A stretch of DNA of 64,000 nt from Planctomycetota bacterium (GCA_022600195.1 JAHZKX010000058.1:62001-126000), one strand, 5' to 3'. Counted from the first letter of the stretch, positions 8,624 through 18,656 are shown. Program-made: numbers and translations. The notes: a model not told the origin generated them from the sequence alone.

Positions 8624-10132
8624 ATGGTTGAGCAAACCAACCAGCTGATGAATCAGGCCCCCGCGTCACTCGAAGAGTTGGAATCAGGAAGCGCTTCTTT
8701 TTCTGCACTGGTTCAACAATTAACACTCATTGTTGGTGAAGCGGGCATCTTATTTGATGCAGACGAATTACTGGTCTATGAATGCGATGGTTACATTGTC
8801 GATAAAACGGCTCCTGACATTGTTGTTTTTCCCACAACCACGGCACAGATCTCCACGATAGTCAAACTATGCAATCAATTTAATGTACCGTTTCTCGCCA
8901 GAGGAGCTGGTACCAGCCTTTCTGGTGGCTGCCTTCCCATTGGTGGGGGAGTGATGATTGTCTTGACTAAGATGAAGAATATTCTGGAAATTAACCTGAG
9001 GGACCGTTACGCCGTAGTTGAACCAGGAATGGTGAATTTGCATTTAACTAATGCTTTGAAAGGAACGGGATACCACTATGCACCCGACCCATCCAGTCAA
9101 GGTGCCTGTACAATCGGCGGAAATATTGCCACTAATTCTGGTGGGCCACATACATTAAAATATGGTGTCACAACGAATCATTTACTGGGACTGGAAGCCG
9201 TTCTTCCCGATGGTTCTATCATAGAACTTGGTGGTCCCACAGCAGAAGTTCCCGGTTATGATTTACACGGACTCTATGTTGGAAACGAAGGCACGTTCGG
9301 AATCTGCACCAAAGCGATTGTCAGACTGACGCGTGATCCGGAATCCCATCGCACCATGCTTGCAATATTTCAGACAATTGCAGAGGCGACACGCGCCATC
9401 TCTGAAATTATTGCAGCAGGTATCATTCCTTCCGCCTTAGAAATGATGGATCAGGGGATTATCCAGGCGGTTGAAGAAGCATTCCACTTTGGCTTCCCGC
9501 TTGACGCGGGTGCCGTATTACTAATTGAAGTAGATGGTCTGGAAATAGCTTTAGATGAAGAAGTGCGTCAAATACTTGAGATCTGCAATTCCTGTAACGT
9601 TCGGGATATTCAAAGAGCGGACACTCCTGAAGAACGGCTTCTCATCTGGAAAAGCCGTAAACAGGCTTTTGGCGCCATTGGCCGCCTCAGCCCGAGCTAT
9701 TGCACTCAAGACGGAGTCGTTCCCAGAACAAGACTTCCTGAAATTCTCGAATTTATTGAAGAAACCAGCAATCGTTACGGCCTGAGAATTGTGAATGTAT
9801 TTCACGCCGGCGATGGAAATGTGCATCCTATTCTTCTATTTGATGAACGCGACAAAGAACAAATTCAAAAAGTGATGGAGGCAAGTGAAGCGATTCTGGA
9901 AAAATGTCTGGAACTGGGAGGGAGTGTCACTGGTGAACATGGAATTGGTGTTGAAAAAATCAACTTTATGAGTCGCATCTTCAATCAAATTGATCTGGCC
10001 ACTATGGAAACTGTTCGTCATATTTTTAACCCACGACAAATTTGCAGCCGCGACAAAGTATTACCTAACCATCAAACAGATGGAAGTTCAAAGATTACTC
10101 AATCTCACCCCACTCGACGTGCACCACATTGA
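8624..10132 (+). CDS. glcD: Glycolate oxidase FAD-linked subunit GlcD
   Basis: 502 residues. The FAD-binding-4 fold is at about 55-230, with ARGAGTSLSGGCLPIGGGV and GGNIATNSGGPHTLKYGVT. The C-terminal FAD-oxidase domain carries FHAGDGNVHPILLF and TGEHGIGVEK. GlcD oxidises glycolate (or D-lactate) to glyoxylate together with GlcE and GlcF, and the two following genes encode these subunits in order. Gaps of 71 and 68 bp suggest one operon. Family members also include D-lactate dehydrogenases, so the substrate is inferred from the complete D-E-F set. Confidence 0.92.
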   Translation: MVEQTNQLMNQAPASLEELESGSASFSALVQQLTLIVGEAGILFDADELLVYECDGYIVDKTAPDIVVFPTTTAQISTIVKLCNQFNVPFLARGAGTSLSGGCLPIGGGVMIVLTKMKNILEINLRDRYAVVEPGMVNLHLTNALKGTGYHYAPDPSSQGACTIGGNIATNSGGPHTLKYGVTTNHLLGLEAVLPDGSIIELGGPTAEVPGYDLHGLYVGNEGTFGICTKAIVRLTRDPESHRTMLAIFQTIAEATRAISEIIAAGIIPSALEMMDQGIIQAVEEAFHFGFPLDAGAVLLIEVDGLEIALDEEVRQILEICNSCNVRDIQRADTPEERLLIWKSRKQAFGAIGRLSPSYCTQDGVVPRTRLPEILEFIEETSNRYGLRIVNVFHAGDGNVHPILLFDERDKEQIQKVMEASEAILEKCLELGGSVTGEHGIGVEKINFMSRIFNQIDLATMETVRHIFNPRQICSRDKVLPNHQTDGSSKITQSHPTRRAPH

Positions 10133-10203
10133 TTTTGAGATGACTGTCAAAAATCAATCTGCCTGAGAGACAAGATTATTACAAGGTTACTGAAAGAAGA
10201 CCT

Positions 10204-11454
10204 ATGTCGTCCCTACATTCTGGTGATCTGGAAGAATTCGTTCCTACATCTCAAATTGAATTGAGTCGTTTTATAACTGAGAATGCGATAGCGACCCAAA
10301 AACAGATTTTCCCCGCAGGTGGCCGAACATCTCTTTCTGTGTGCTGTCCTGCCAGCTTGTCCGGTACCCAGATTTGCACATCCCAATTGAACAAAGTCAT
10401 CGACTATCCTGTACGTGATATGACAATCACCGTTGAAGCAGGTATGCGAATTGATCAACTCAATGAAATCATCTCGGCAGAAGGACAGCGATTACCCATT
10501 GACGTTCCCCAGTCCAACCGAGCCACTTTGGGAGGCGTAATCGCCACGAACACGAGTGGGCCAAAACGATTTTCGTATGGAACGATTCGGGACTACGTCA
10601 TTGGGATTTCAGCCATCGATGGAAAGGGGAATCTTTTCAAATCGGGTGGACGAGTTGTCAAAAATGTTGCAGGTTATGATCTTAAAAAAATGCTGGTGGG
10701 ATCCCTGGGTACCCTGGCAGTTATTAGTCAGGTTTCTCTGAACCTGCGTCCCAAACCGGAATCTATGTGCATGGTCTGGTTTGCTTTTGATTCGTATGTA
10801 AACGTTGAGCAGGCTCTCAATGCCATGATCACCTCTGGTACAAGGCCCACAGCTGTTGAATACTGTAACAGCAAAGCTGCCAGACAAATTGCTGCAGAGT
10901 CACGCCTGGACCTGCCCTCAGAGCATAATGTTATTTGTATTAGTTATGAAGGCCCCAGCAATGTAGTGAAATGGCAAGCCAATCATATTATCGAAGAGTG
11001 GAATGAGTTTTCTCCTCTGAGTAGCCAAATCATTGAATCTGATCATGCTACAAGACTCTACAACGTTTTCACAGAATATCAGACATCATCGGATGACCCG
11101 GTCACTCTAAAAGCAGTTGTTCTTCCTTCACAGATGATGAAATTTGTAGAATCTGCGACTCAATTAAACATTGCCATTCAGGCCCATGCAGCAGATGGAA
11201 TTGTATTTGGTCATTTACCAGACTCAGCAAGTTCATTGGAAGATGTCAAACAAATCTTAAGTCAGCTTAAAAAATCAATTGACCACAAAACGGGATATCT
11301 AACAGTCTATCAATGTGAATCAGAATGGTCCGAGCTACTCCCACTTTTTTGTTCGCCCCCACCTGGATGGTCTTTAATGAAACAACTTAAAAATGCACTT
11401 GATCCAGACCAACTTTTGAATTCAAAACGTTTTACTGAACTTGTTGAAACATAG
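10204..11454 (+). CDS. glcE: Glycolate oxidase FAD-binding subunit GlcE
   Basis: 416 residues, shorter than GlcD as expected for GlcE. The FAD-binding-4 core has FPAGGRTSL, then TLGGVIATNTSGPKRFSYGTIRDYV, and GRVVKNVAGYDLKKMLVGSLGTL, which is the GlcE-type version. The C-terminal half is divergent but contains AAVLPSQ-like and LPDSASS segments in the usual place. It sits between GlcD and GlcF. A purine-rich GAAAGAAG upstream of the ATG is compatible with a weak ribosome site. Confidence 0.9.
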   Translation: MSSLHSGDLEEFVPTSQIELSRFITENAIATQKQIFPAGGRTSLSVCCPASLSGTQICTSQLNKVIDYPVRDMTITVEAGMRIDQLNEIISAEGQRLPIDVPQSNRATLGGVIATNTSGPKRFSYGTIRDYVIGISAIDGKGNLFKSGGRVVKNVAGYDLKKMLVGSLGTLAVISQVSLNLRPKPESMCMVWFAFDSYVNVEQALNAMITSGTRPTAVEYCNSKAARQIAAESRLDLPSEHNVICISYEGPSNVVKWQANHIIEEWNEFSPLSSQIIESDHATRLYNVFTEYQTSSDDPVTLKAVVLPSQMMKFVESATQLNIAIQAHAADGIVFGHLPDSASSLEDVKQILSQLKKSIDHKTGYLTVYQCESEWSELLPLFCSPPPGWSLMKQLKNALDPDQLLNSKRFTELVET

Positions 11455-11522
11455 CTGTAATCATTTTGTGATCTTATTATTTTTTTATATTGAACGAATC
11501 ATCTCAGACGAGTTAATCAATA

Positions 11523-12881
11523 ATGCCCGATAGTTCTATAACAAATCCCACTCTTGCTCCCAAAGAAATTGAGCAAATACCCGGTTCTGAGATTCCGTAT
11601 GAGAAATTTCTTGACTGTATTCATTGTGGCTTATGTACTGCTGCCTGTCCGACTTATTTGGAAACGGGAAATGAAAATGATAGTCCTCGGGGACGCATTT
11701 ACCTGATGCGCGCTGTTGTCGATCAACGTATTGAACTCTCCAATGCAGTAAAAGGACACCTCGACCTCTGTCTTGATTGCCGTAGTTGTGAGACGGCTTG
11801 CCCTTCCGGAGTTCAGTATGGTCGCTTAATCGAACCGTTTCGTGTTGACGTTCATAAAATGGAATCTTCCCAAGGGAAGAGCGCTCAAAATGACTGGTTC
11901 CACCATTGGATTCTCTATCGCCTCTTTCCTTACCCCAAGAGGATCCGTTGGGCATTACTGCCCGCACGCATCATGCAGGCTTTAAAAATCGACAAACTGC
12001 TGGAATTTTTCAGGTTGCAGTACTTGTTGCCTCAAAAATTAAGACGAATGCACAATTTGTTGCCTCGACTTCGACCAGCTGAACCTTCATCACCGGAGAT
12101 TTTACCAGCGATTGGAACTCAACGCGCACGAGTTGCACTGTTCACAGGCTGCGTTTCTGAGGGAATGTATAGTCATGTCAATCGAGCGACAGCCCGTGTG
12201 TTACAAGCAAACGGCTGTGAGGTTATTGTTCCCAGCACTCAAACTTGCTGCGGTGCTATCCATTATCACAGTGGGGCAGACCGGGAAGCACTTGAATTTG
12301 CTTTGCAAAATCTGGCAGCATTTGAACTTGAACAAATCGACGCCATCATTGTAAATGTCGCTGGCTGTGGCGCCATGCTGAAAGATTATGGACACATCGT
12401 TGATGAAATCAGGGGAGTCCCAACCGAACAAGTTGAACAACTCAAAAAACTGGCGACTAAATTCCAGGACGTTTCTGAGTTTTTGTTTGAATTGGGACCG
12501 GTTCCTCCCGAGGGTGAAATTCCAATTCAAGCAACCTACCACGACGCCTGTCATCTGGTACATGCTCAGAAAGTTCAGAACCAACCACGTAAGCTGCTCG
12601 AGTTGATTCCAGGATTAACTCTGGTTCCACTAAATGAGTCGACTATCTGTTGCGGAGCGGCGGGAAGTTACAATCTGACTCAACCGGAAATGGCAGACCA
12701 GTTAGGAAAACGAAAACTGGAAAATATTCTCGCTACCGGAGCGGAAGTTGTGATCAGCGGAAATGTCGGTTGCACGTTACAAATTGATTCTCAGTTACGT
12801 CAGGCTCGCAAACCGCTTTATGTTGCACATCCCATGGAACTCCTGGATCTCAGCTATCGAAATCAAAAACTTCAAATGTAA
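11523..12881 (+). CDS. glcF: Glycolate oxidase iron-sulfur subunit GlcF
   Basis: 452 residues. Two 4Fe-4S ferredoxin motifs are present: CIHCGLCTAACPT at about residue 33 and CLDCRSCETACPSGVQYG at about 83. Two CCG domains follow, with TGCVSEGMY/TCCGAIHYHSG and YHDACHLVHAQ/STICCGAAGSYN. This subunit passes electrons from the GlcD/GlcE flavins to the quinone pool. All cluster cysteines expected by eye are present. It is the last of the glc set; the HAD phosphatase follows after 89 bp. Confidence 0.93.
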   Translation: MPDSSITNPTLAPKEIEQIPGSEIPYEKFLDCIHCGLCTAACPTYLETGNENDSPRGRIYLMRAVVDQRIELSNAVKGHLDLCLDCRSCETACPSGVQYGRLIEPFRVDVHKMESSQGKSAQNDWFHHWILYRLFPYPKRIRWALLPARIMQALKIDKLLEFFRLQYLLPQKLRRMHNLLPRLRPAEPSSPEILPAIGTQRARVALFTGCVSEGMYSHVNRATARVLQANGCEVIVPSTQTCCGAIHYHSGADREALEFALQNLAAFELEQIDAIIVNVAGCGAMLKDYGHIVDEIRGVPTEQVEQLKKLATKFQDVSEFLFELGPVPPEGEIPIQATYHDACHLVHAQKVQNQPRKLLELIPGLTLVPLNESTICCGAAGSYNLTQPEMADQLGKRKLENILATGAEVVISGNVGCTLQIDSQLRQARKPLYVAHPMELLDLSYRNQKLQM

Positions 12882-12970
12882 GTAACTACGTTGAAACTTG
12901 CTCACGAATTCACTATCCTGCCTTCGAATATGCGATTACTTCTCTCAGTTTGAATTAAAAGAGTTAACCA

Positions 12971-13642
12971 ATGTCTCAAACTACCACCATTCAGGCAGTA
13001 GCCTTTGATCTGGATGGATTAATGTTTAATACTGAGCACGTTTTCTTTCTCTCAGGTGATGCCTTATTACAGCGTCGCGGAAAATCAATGACACCCGATA
13101 TTCTGCAAGGAATGATGGGACGCCGCGCAATGGAAGGATTTCAACACCTCTCCAGCCATTTAAATGAGCCAGAAGATCCCCACGAACTATGGCTCGAAAG
13201 TCAGGAAATCTTCCATTCGCTACTGGATATGCATTTGAAGCCGATGCACGGTTTATTTGAATTACTGGATTATCTGGATGAATTGGAGATTCCCAAAGGA
13301 GTCGCAACATCATCACCGCGAGCTTATCTGGAAACATTACTCACAAAATTCGACCTGACTCATCGATTTCAGATCACGTTAACCGCTGAAGATGTGACTC
13401 ATGGCAAACCTCATCCCGAAATTTACCTGAGTGCAGCTCGGAATTTAGGAGTCGATCCCGAACAAATGCTGGTGTTGGAAGACAGTGAAACGGGCACAAA
13501 ATCCGGAGCGAGCGCCGGGGCATACGTCGTTTCTATTCCTCACGAATACAGTGACTATGGCGATTTCAGTTCTGCCAACTATGTTGCTAGCAATCTTACT
13601 GACGACAGGCTGTTGCAATTGATCGCAGGCGGTAAATCCTAG
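12971..13642 (+). CDS. HAD-family phosphatase, phosphoglycolate-phosphatase/beta-PGM-like
   Basis: 223 residues. Motif I is FDLDGLMFN (nucleophile Asp and acid Asp). Motif II is around VATSSPRAYL, motif III is GKPHPEIYLSA, and motif IV is VLEDSETGTKSGASAG. The cap between about residues 16 and 85 is the helical type of the phosphoglycolate phosphatase/beta-phosphoglucomutase group. Its place right after glcDEF makes phosphoglycolate a reasonable substrate, because its hydrolysis would feed glycolate oxidase; that is inference. AAGAG 9 nt upstream supports the ATG. Confidence 0.8.
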   Translation: MSQTTTIQAVAFDLDGLMFNTEHVFFLSGDALLQRRGKSMTPDILQGMMGRRAMEGFQHLSSHLNEPEDPHELWLESQEIFHSLLDMHLKPMHGLFELLDYLDELEIPKGVATSSPRAYLETLLTKFDLTHRFQITLTAEDVTHGKPHPEIYLSAARNLGVDPEQMLVLEDSETGTKSGASAGAYVVSIPHEYSDYGDFSSANYVASNLTDDRLLQLIAGGKS

Positions 13643-13706
13643 CTCCCCACGGATGATCGTTTTCTAACAGGGATGTTGCAATATCAACTCGCCCCGGGAA
13701 AGTTTC

Positions 13707-14186
13707 TTATTTAAAAAGCGGTGCGTTCAGATGCCATTTTAAGCTGCCTTGCCCCATCCCTATGAGGGAATCAAACTGAATACAGGCGACATTTCCAGGT
13801 TTAAATATAATAGAACCACCGCCAATTAAATCAGCGGTACACCGTGCAACGTCTGGCATATGTGCAACGATTGCAATTCTCTCGAATTGCGAAGACCTGA
13901 TAAATGAAACTAATGTTTCCAGATTCAAACCAAATCCAAGCCAATTGTGAGAACAACACAATTCATCACTCAACTCAACTACATCCTTTAAGATATGAGC
14001 TGTCTGGGTTGCTCTCACTAAAGGGCTATGCAGGATCAAATCGGGACGACTCTGATGTTTGCTAATCCATTTGGCAACCTTCCGAAACTGCTGACTGCCG
14101 TATTCGGTTAATGGACGAGCTGAATCACCTCCGGAAACAGTACCTGCATTTTCGGCCTTTCCATGCCGGATTATCAAAAGCTCCAT
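13707..14186 (-). CDS. SixA-like histidine phosphatase
   Basis: 159 residues from the ATG at 14186. This start gives MELLIIRHGKAENAG and has a good Shine-Dalgarno sequence (AAGAGGAG about 5 nt upstream); the open frame continues 19 codons further but without support. The catalytic RHG motif is at residues 7-9, and a second conserved His sits in VAHMPDVAR. The short length and RHGKAE start match SixA, which dephosphorylates phosphohistidine on HPt or PTS-like proteins. It converges with the HAD gene on the other strand. Confidence 0.8.
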   Translation of the reverse strand: MELLIIRHGKAENAGTVSGGDSARPLTEYGSQQFRKVAKWISKHQSRPDLILHSPLVRATQTAHILKDVVELSDELCCSHNWLGFGLNLETLVSFIRSSQFERIAIVAHMPDVARCTADLIGGGSIIFKPGNVACIQFDSLIGMGQGSLKWHLNAPLFK

Positions 14187-14251
14187 CTTACTCCTCTTTC
14201 CAACCAATGTTCCAAAATGTTGAATAAAAACGAACAGTAACAAACCAGTTA

Positions 14252-15391
14252 TCAGGGAATAACGAGTTTTGTCTTGGTAGCAGATTTAGGTTTCAAGTTG
14301 GAATCCATCCAGCCATACATCAATTCCCGTGATTCATGGGCGACAGAATGTCCTTTACCGTGCACAAAAAACGCGAAATTCTGTGGTGCCTTTTCTATTT
14401 CATATACATCCATCACTTTTAGTAACATCAGTATTCTCTGACGTTGAGTGAGTGGATTTCCATCATTAAGACCTGATAAATCAAGAAACGCACGCGGAGC
14501 AATTAATGCCATAATTTCATGGAAATCAATCGGAGGCAGTTCTCCTTCCATTAACTCGGGTCGGATGTGTTTAAAATAAATATACCAATGATCGCGAGCC
14601 CATGCTTCAACTCTTAAATTTTGTCGAAAAAAAGAAGCACTGCAATTTCCTGCTGCAGCCTGAACTCGTTCGTCATATGCAGCCAGGAACATCGAACCAT
14701 GTCCCCCTAATGAATGACCGAGTACACCAATTTTTTCTGGATTGACTTCTTTGAGTGATTGTAAGACATCAATCGCAATCGAATGCTCATAAGTAAACTT
14801 TCCAACGGCAGTCCAATTCGGATGTTTTTTGTAGAAGGCTGTTGTGTCATAGGGACCTTCATCAGGAATACGGTGGCCAGCCACAAAATGATCCGGCGCG
14901 ATCACTACATAACCTTTACGACATAAATGATCCAGATACGCTTTATCGGGATTCGCAATTAATCCAGCAGCACGCTTCTTTCCAGATGCATAAGTCCCAT
15001 GCAAGGCGACTATCGCAGGAGCAGGGCCTCGGAGATTGAGCGGCACTCCCAAATAAGCATGTGCTCGTTCATCTTCTTCCACCTGATAGCTAATTAACTG
15101 TCGCCGATAAATACCATCGACAATGACCGTGTCATGAAACTGGAGTTTCAGTTCAGGCTTTTCAGGCTTATAGCGATCTCGGATCAGATCCAAATATCGT
15201 TGTTTGAGGATTTTTTTACGCGCTCTCCAACTCTCTGGAGAACTGATTCCTTCAAGTAGATCATCCCATGATGATACAACTTTTTCCGGGGCTGAACGTT
15301 TTCGAACAGCTTTCTCTTCTGCATTTATGCTGCTATCGAATTTGACATTGAAAGCCAGACACATAAACAAACACAGATGTGTCAATCGCAT
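14252..15391 (-). CDS. Secreted alpha/beta hydrolase (dienelactone hydrolase/acetyl-xylan-esterase-like)
   Basis: 380 residues from the ATG at 15391, which gives a compact signal peptide (MRLTHLCLFMCLAFNVKF). An ATG at 15433 in the same frame would add a second hydrophobic stretch, so the start is uncertain. Catalytic features are the nucleophile elbow GHSLGGHGS, an acidic residue in the DLSGLNDG region, and His in HGKGHSVAHESR. Planctomycete genomes hold many such secreted esterases acting on plant or algal polysaccharide substituents. The substrate is unknown. Confidence 0.78.
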   Translation of the reverse strand: MRLTHLCLFMCLAFNVKFDSSINAEEKAVRKRSAPEKVVSSWDDLLEGISSPESWRARKKILKQRYLDLIRDRYKPEKPELKLQFHDTVIVDGIYRRQLISYQVEEDERAHAYLGVPLNLRGPAPAIVALHGTYASGKKRAAGLIANPDKAYLDHLCRKGYVVIAPDHFVAGHRIPDEGPYDTTAFYKKHPNWTAVGKFTYEHSIAIDVLQSLKEVNPEKIGVLGHSLGGHGSMFLAAYDERVQAAAGNCSASFFRQNLRVEAWARDHWYIYFKHIRPELMEGELPPIDFHEIMALIAPRAFLDLSGLNDGNPLTQRQRILMLLKVMDVYEIEKAPQNFAFFVHGKGHSVAHESRELMYGWMDSNLKPKSATKTKLVIP

Positions 15392-15732
15392 AAGTATACC
15401 TATCAAAAGAATGAAACTGGATACTATTATCATCAAACTCTAATAGCATTCACAACAGCTGAATCTGATTTTAACCAGTTTTTCCTGCTGACTCAAACAT
15501 GAGTTCATTATAAATCAGATACACCTTCGCTCATTTTGAACACAAGCGATGCTAAACATCCAAAACAGGAATCATTCTTTTGAAATGAAATTCACTTCTA
15601 CACCTTCTCAGTCGTGAATCGGTGCAGAAGTTCAATTATTTTGGAAAGAAATGGCTTTTTGAATTTCTCCCATTCAGGTAACAGGGCGATAATGAATTAA
15701 ACAAAATCAGTACTTTAGATTGCGGTTCCGAT

Positions 15733-16065
15733 ATGCCCTATGACGAAACACTTGCCGAGCGGGTTCACAAATTATTGAAGCGTCAACAAGGATTTTCCCA
15801 GCGAAAAATGTTTGGTGGACTCTGTTTTATGCTGCATGGAAATATGTGCTGTGGCATCACACAGAATGAATTGATGTTACGTCTGGGCGAAAAGAACGCA
15901 ATGAAGGCGTTAGAAATGCCCTACACAAGAGAAATGGACTTTACTGGCAAACCAATGAAGAGCATGATTTTTGTAGAGCAACCAGGATTTGAAGCTGATG
16001 ACGACCTTAAATATTGGGTCAGCCAAGCTGTTAAGTTTGTGAAATCACTTCCACCAAAACCATAA
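15733..16065 (+). CDS. TfoX N-terminal-domain protein
   Basis: 110 residues, one domain. The pattern QRKMFGGLCFMLHGNMCCGI and later GKPMKSMIFVE match the TfoX/Sxy N-terminal family. The C-terminal TfoX domain is absent, as is usual for stand-alone members. In gamma-proteobacteria TfoX controls competence; in other phyla the role of these short proteins is unknown. It is monocistronic. Confidence 0.82.
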   Translation: MPYDETLAERVHKLLKRQQGFSQRKMFGGLCFMLHGNMCCGITQNELMLRLGEKNAMKALEMPYTREMDFTGKPMKSMIFVEQPGFEADDDLKYWVSQAVKFVKSLPPKP

Positions 16066-16168
16066 CAGCCTGCCCAATTCTCGGGAATGAACCAAGATGC
16101 CAGCATTCCGCTCAACTGCTTACAACGAAACTTAGTTCAAGAGTTTAACTTCGTTGAATTCCTGTTCC

Positions 16169-16561
16169 TTACTGCCTATACCAGGAGCTGTAAAAATAGG
16201 AAGGGTTGTAATACAAAGTCGGTGACGGTTGTAAAATCTTATAGTATGACGGGAATATGCTCTGGTTGACAGTTGGTCGACTAAGCGATACTCCCATTCG
16301 ATTTCGATCATTAATTCGTCGAAGTCGTTGCTCGGCCTGGGCAAGCGCTCTTTGATGGATCAATTTTTGGCTCGCACTCATCCGTTGATAGACTTTTTGA
16401 GAACCAGTTTGCTGATTACTGGAACTGGACTTTAGAGTGATGGTCACCTGTGGGTTGCTCTTTTCCGGAGATACCTGAAGAGGTTTCTGCTCCTGGCCAA
16501 ATACTGCCATCGTCAGGAAAAATGAGGACATGATCACAACAGAATAAACAGAAGAGCGCAT
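16169..16561 (-). CDS. Small secreted protein of unknown function
   Basis: 130 residues. The N-terminal signal peptide is about residues 1-22 (MRSSVYSVVIMSSFFLTMAVFG, then QEQ). The middle is Ser/Gln/Lys-rich, with a helical Gln/Arg segment (about 65-90). The end is rich in Tyr, Pro and Ser. An AGAAAGG stretch upstream of the ATG supports translation. No family is recognised. It may be a lineage-specific surface or periplasmic protein. Confidence 0.5.
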   Translation of the reverse strand: MRSSVYSVVIMSSFFLTMAVFGQEQKPLQVSPEKSNPQVTITLKSSSSNQQTGSQKVYQRMSASQKLIHQRALAQAEQRLRRINDRNRMGVSLSRPTVNQSIFPSYYKILQPSPTLYYNPSYFYSSWYRQ

Positions 16562-16745
16562 AATGAGCCTTTCTCTTCAAGATTGATTTTTAAAAGCGAT
16601 GACAAAGCAGGGCACTCAGCGCTGCGCATATTTTACCCGTGGATCGGATTGATCTTGCTAGATTCATCGACTTAAAAAACAGCAGATCTGAGCAATTTCA
16701 ATTGAATTACGCAATCAGCAACTATTTTGGTCAAGAAATTGCGGA

Positions 16746-17825
16746 CTAGGGAAACTTGACGATCTCGACCCATGAGGGAGACTTTCCCACTTCATATGTC
16801 GCAAGTCGCTTGAGTTTACCAGTTTTAGACGAAATCCGATAAGCGGCCAGCTTATCGGATTTCTGACCCGCTGCGTAGAGAAAGTTACCAGTAGGGTCAA
16901 TGTTAAACGAACGAGGAGTATCCTCCGTAGGTTCCTGTCCCAGCGATTTCAATCGTCCCGATTTTAAGTCCACTTTATAGCAGGCAATACTATTATGCCC
17001 CCGGTTAGATGCATATAAAAATTGACCTGAAGGGGAAAGCTCGATATCCGCACAGGAATTTTTCCCTTCAAACCCTTTTGGAAGAGTTGAAATTGTCTGG
17101 AAGGGAGTCAGCGAACCTGTTTTCGAATTGAGTTGATACGCCGTGACGGAGCTAGCTTTTTCATTATCAAAATAGATAAAACGATTATCTTTTGATACTG
17201 CAAGGTGCCTCGGCTCTAATCCAGCAGAAGCCTGAACCAACGGTTTCTGATTCGCCTTTAACAGCCCCTTCTTTTCATCCCAAGTAAACTGATAAATCGC
17301 ATTAGGACCTGTATGCGGCACAAACACAAATTGATTCGTCTGATCTGGTAAGATTGCGTGCGCATTTTTGTCTGTTGGAATTGTTTGTAAGATTTCATCT
17401 GAAATCTCACCATTTTTTTTAAGCCTGTGAACGGCAACTTTTCCTTCACCATAATAGGCAGAAAACAGATAGCGGCCGGTTTTGTCTGTTGCAATATACG
17501 CCGCATTGCCTCCTGCAGAAACCGATGAAATATTCTTCAACTTACCATTCGTGGGATTAAGGGAAAAACTTTTAAACTGTTTCGCAGATCGGACTGAGGC
17601 ATATAAATATTTCGTTTCTGGATCTATTTCCAGACATCCGGGAGCCCCCTCAACCATGACATCCTCAAGATGACTTAAAGCTCCATCTTGCTCGTTCATT
17701 TGATAAATGGCGATTTTCTTATCTCCCCCCAGGGAGATATAAACGAAACTCGCAGCGCTACAGGGAATCTCAGACAAAAAACATAACCCCACAATGATCA
17801 AACAAAATCGCGACAGAATATGCAT
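16746..17825 (-). CDS. Secreted lactonase-family seven-bladed beta-propeller protein
   Basis: 359 residues from the ATG at 17825. GAGG 8 nt upstream and a clear signal peptide (MHILSRFCLIIVGLCFLSEIPCSAA) decide the start. About seven repeats of the YhE/Pgl type follow, such as FVYISLGGDKKIAIY, KYLYASVRSAKQFKSF, QFLYASNRGHNSIACY and NFLYAAGQKSDKLAAY. The family contains 6-phosphogluconolactonase (YbhE) and carboxy-cis,cis-muconate cyclase. An exported copy is unlikely to serve the cytoplasmic pentose phosphate pathway, so the substrate is open. Confidence 0.82.
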   Translation of the reverse strand: MHILSRFCLIIVGLCFLSEIPCSAASFVYISLGGDKKIAIYQMNEQDGALSHLEDVMVEGAPGCLEIDPETKYLYASVRSAKQFKSFSLNPTNGKLKNISSVSAGGNAAYIATDKTGRYLFSAYYGEGKVAVHRLKKNGEISDEILQTIPTDKNAHAILPDQTNQFVFVPHTGPNAIYQFTWDEKKGLLKANQKPLVQASAGLEPRHLAVSKDNRFIYFDNEKASSVTAYQLNSKTGSLTPFQTISTLPKGFEGKNSCADIELSPSGQFLYASNRGHNSIACYKVDLKSGRLKSLGQEPTEDTPRSFNIDPTGNFLYAAGQKSDKLAAYRISSKTGKLKRLATYEVGKSPSWVEIVKFP

Positions 17826-17903
17826 GGTAGCCTCTTTCAAAATGAACCAACTCAAAGTAGCCGATAGTACTGATTACCAGTAGAGCCGGTTCTGGGGCTA
17901 ATT

Positions 17904-18656
17904 TCAAGCAGACGTGAATTGCAAAGCATGTCTCACTGCTTCTAATTCTCGGGATCCGCCAAAGACAATGCAGATATAAACCCGGTCATCTTCTACCCAC
18001 TTGACAGTGGCATAATTTCCCTTTTTGAGTTGAGCATAAGCAACATTATCAGGGTCGAAAGACGCATGCGAAGGTAATGGTTCAACCCGACCAGCTGGGA
18101 CCTGAACCAATGATCCGTAGATTACTTTTTCTCCCCCGGTCGGAAGAGTAAAAAAACGCACAACGGCATCATGCTTTGAAGCATCGCCTACTGAAATGCC
18201 ATAAGATTTGCTGGTAAAGACCAAACGGCCTTTGAGACGCCAGCCTCCGTGTACTGGAAATTGTTCGGAAAAATTATTATCAAATTCAGACAAGAGGCGG
18301 CTGTCCAGATTCAATTCCGGACTGAATTCAGACAATGCTAAAACAGGCTCCTGAGTGGCCCAAAAATAAGTCAGCATCATTAAAAACATCAGGCAAACTG
18401 AAAGCCCCGTAATTACGCCAGGCTTTTTAAGAAAATCTCTCCGAGACATGGCAACCGTTTGATCATTCGATAAATCAGTCACATGATTTTGACTAAGCGA
18501 AGCCAAGACTGAATCTTTTAAACCTTCAGGAATCTCAACATCAAAAAGAACATTCTTGATCTGGTCATGAAAAGCTGCATCTCCAGAAGATAATCCAGAA
18601 TCAGTATGATCTGATAAAGAAAAATCTGATTCTGGGGATGACTCTGAAAGATTCAT
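17904..18656 (-). CDS. Putative membrane anti-sigma factor
   Basis: 250 residues. The Ser/Asp-rich N-terminus is followed by a cytoplasmic part (about residues 25-80), one membrane segment (about 81-101, VITGLSVCLMFLMMLTYFW), and a mixed alpha/beta extracytoplasmic domain. It lies 41 bp downstream of an ECF sigma gene on the same strand, the normal arrangement for a sigma/anti-sigma pair. No HxxxCxxC zinc motif is present, so this would be a non-ZAS type. The role rests on topology and position. Confidence 0.6.
   Translation of the reverse strand: MNLSESSPESDFSLSDHTDSGLSSGDAAFHDQIKNVLFDVEIPEGLKDSVLASLSQNHVTDLSNDQTVAMSRRDFLKKPGVITGLSVCLMFLMMLTYFWATQEPVLALSEFSPELNLDSRLLSEFDNNFSEQFPVHGGWRLKGRLVFTSKSYGISVGDASKHDAVVRFFTLPTGGEKVIYGSLVQVPAGRVEPLPSHASFDPDNVAYAQLKKGNYATVKWVEDDRVYICIVFGGSRELEAVRHALQFTSA

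Noticed and set aside
11536-11967. 143-codon antisense frame inside glcF
   Set aside because: It is the reverse frame of well-conserved coding sequence with no motif of its own.
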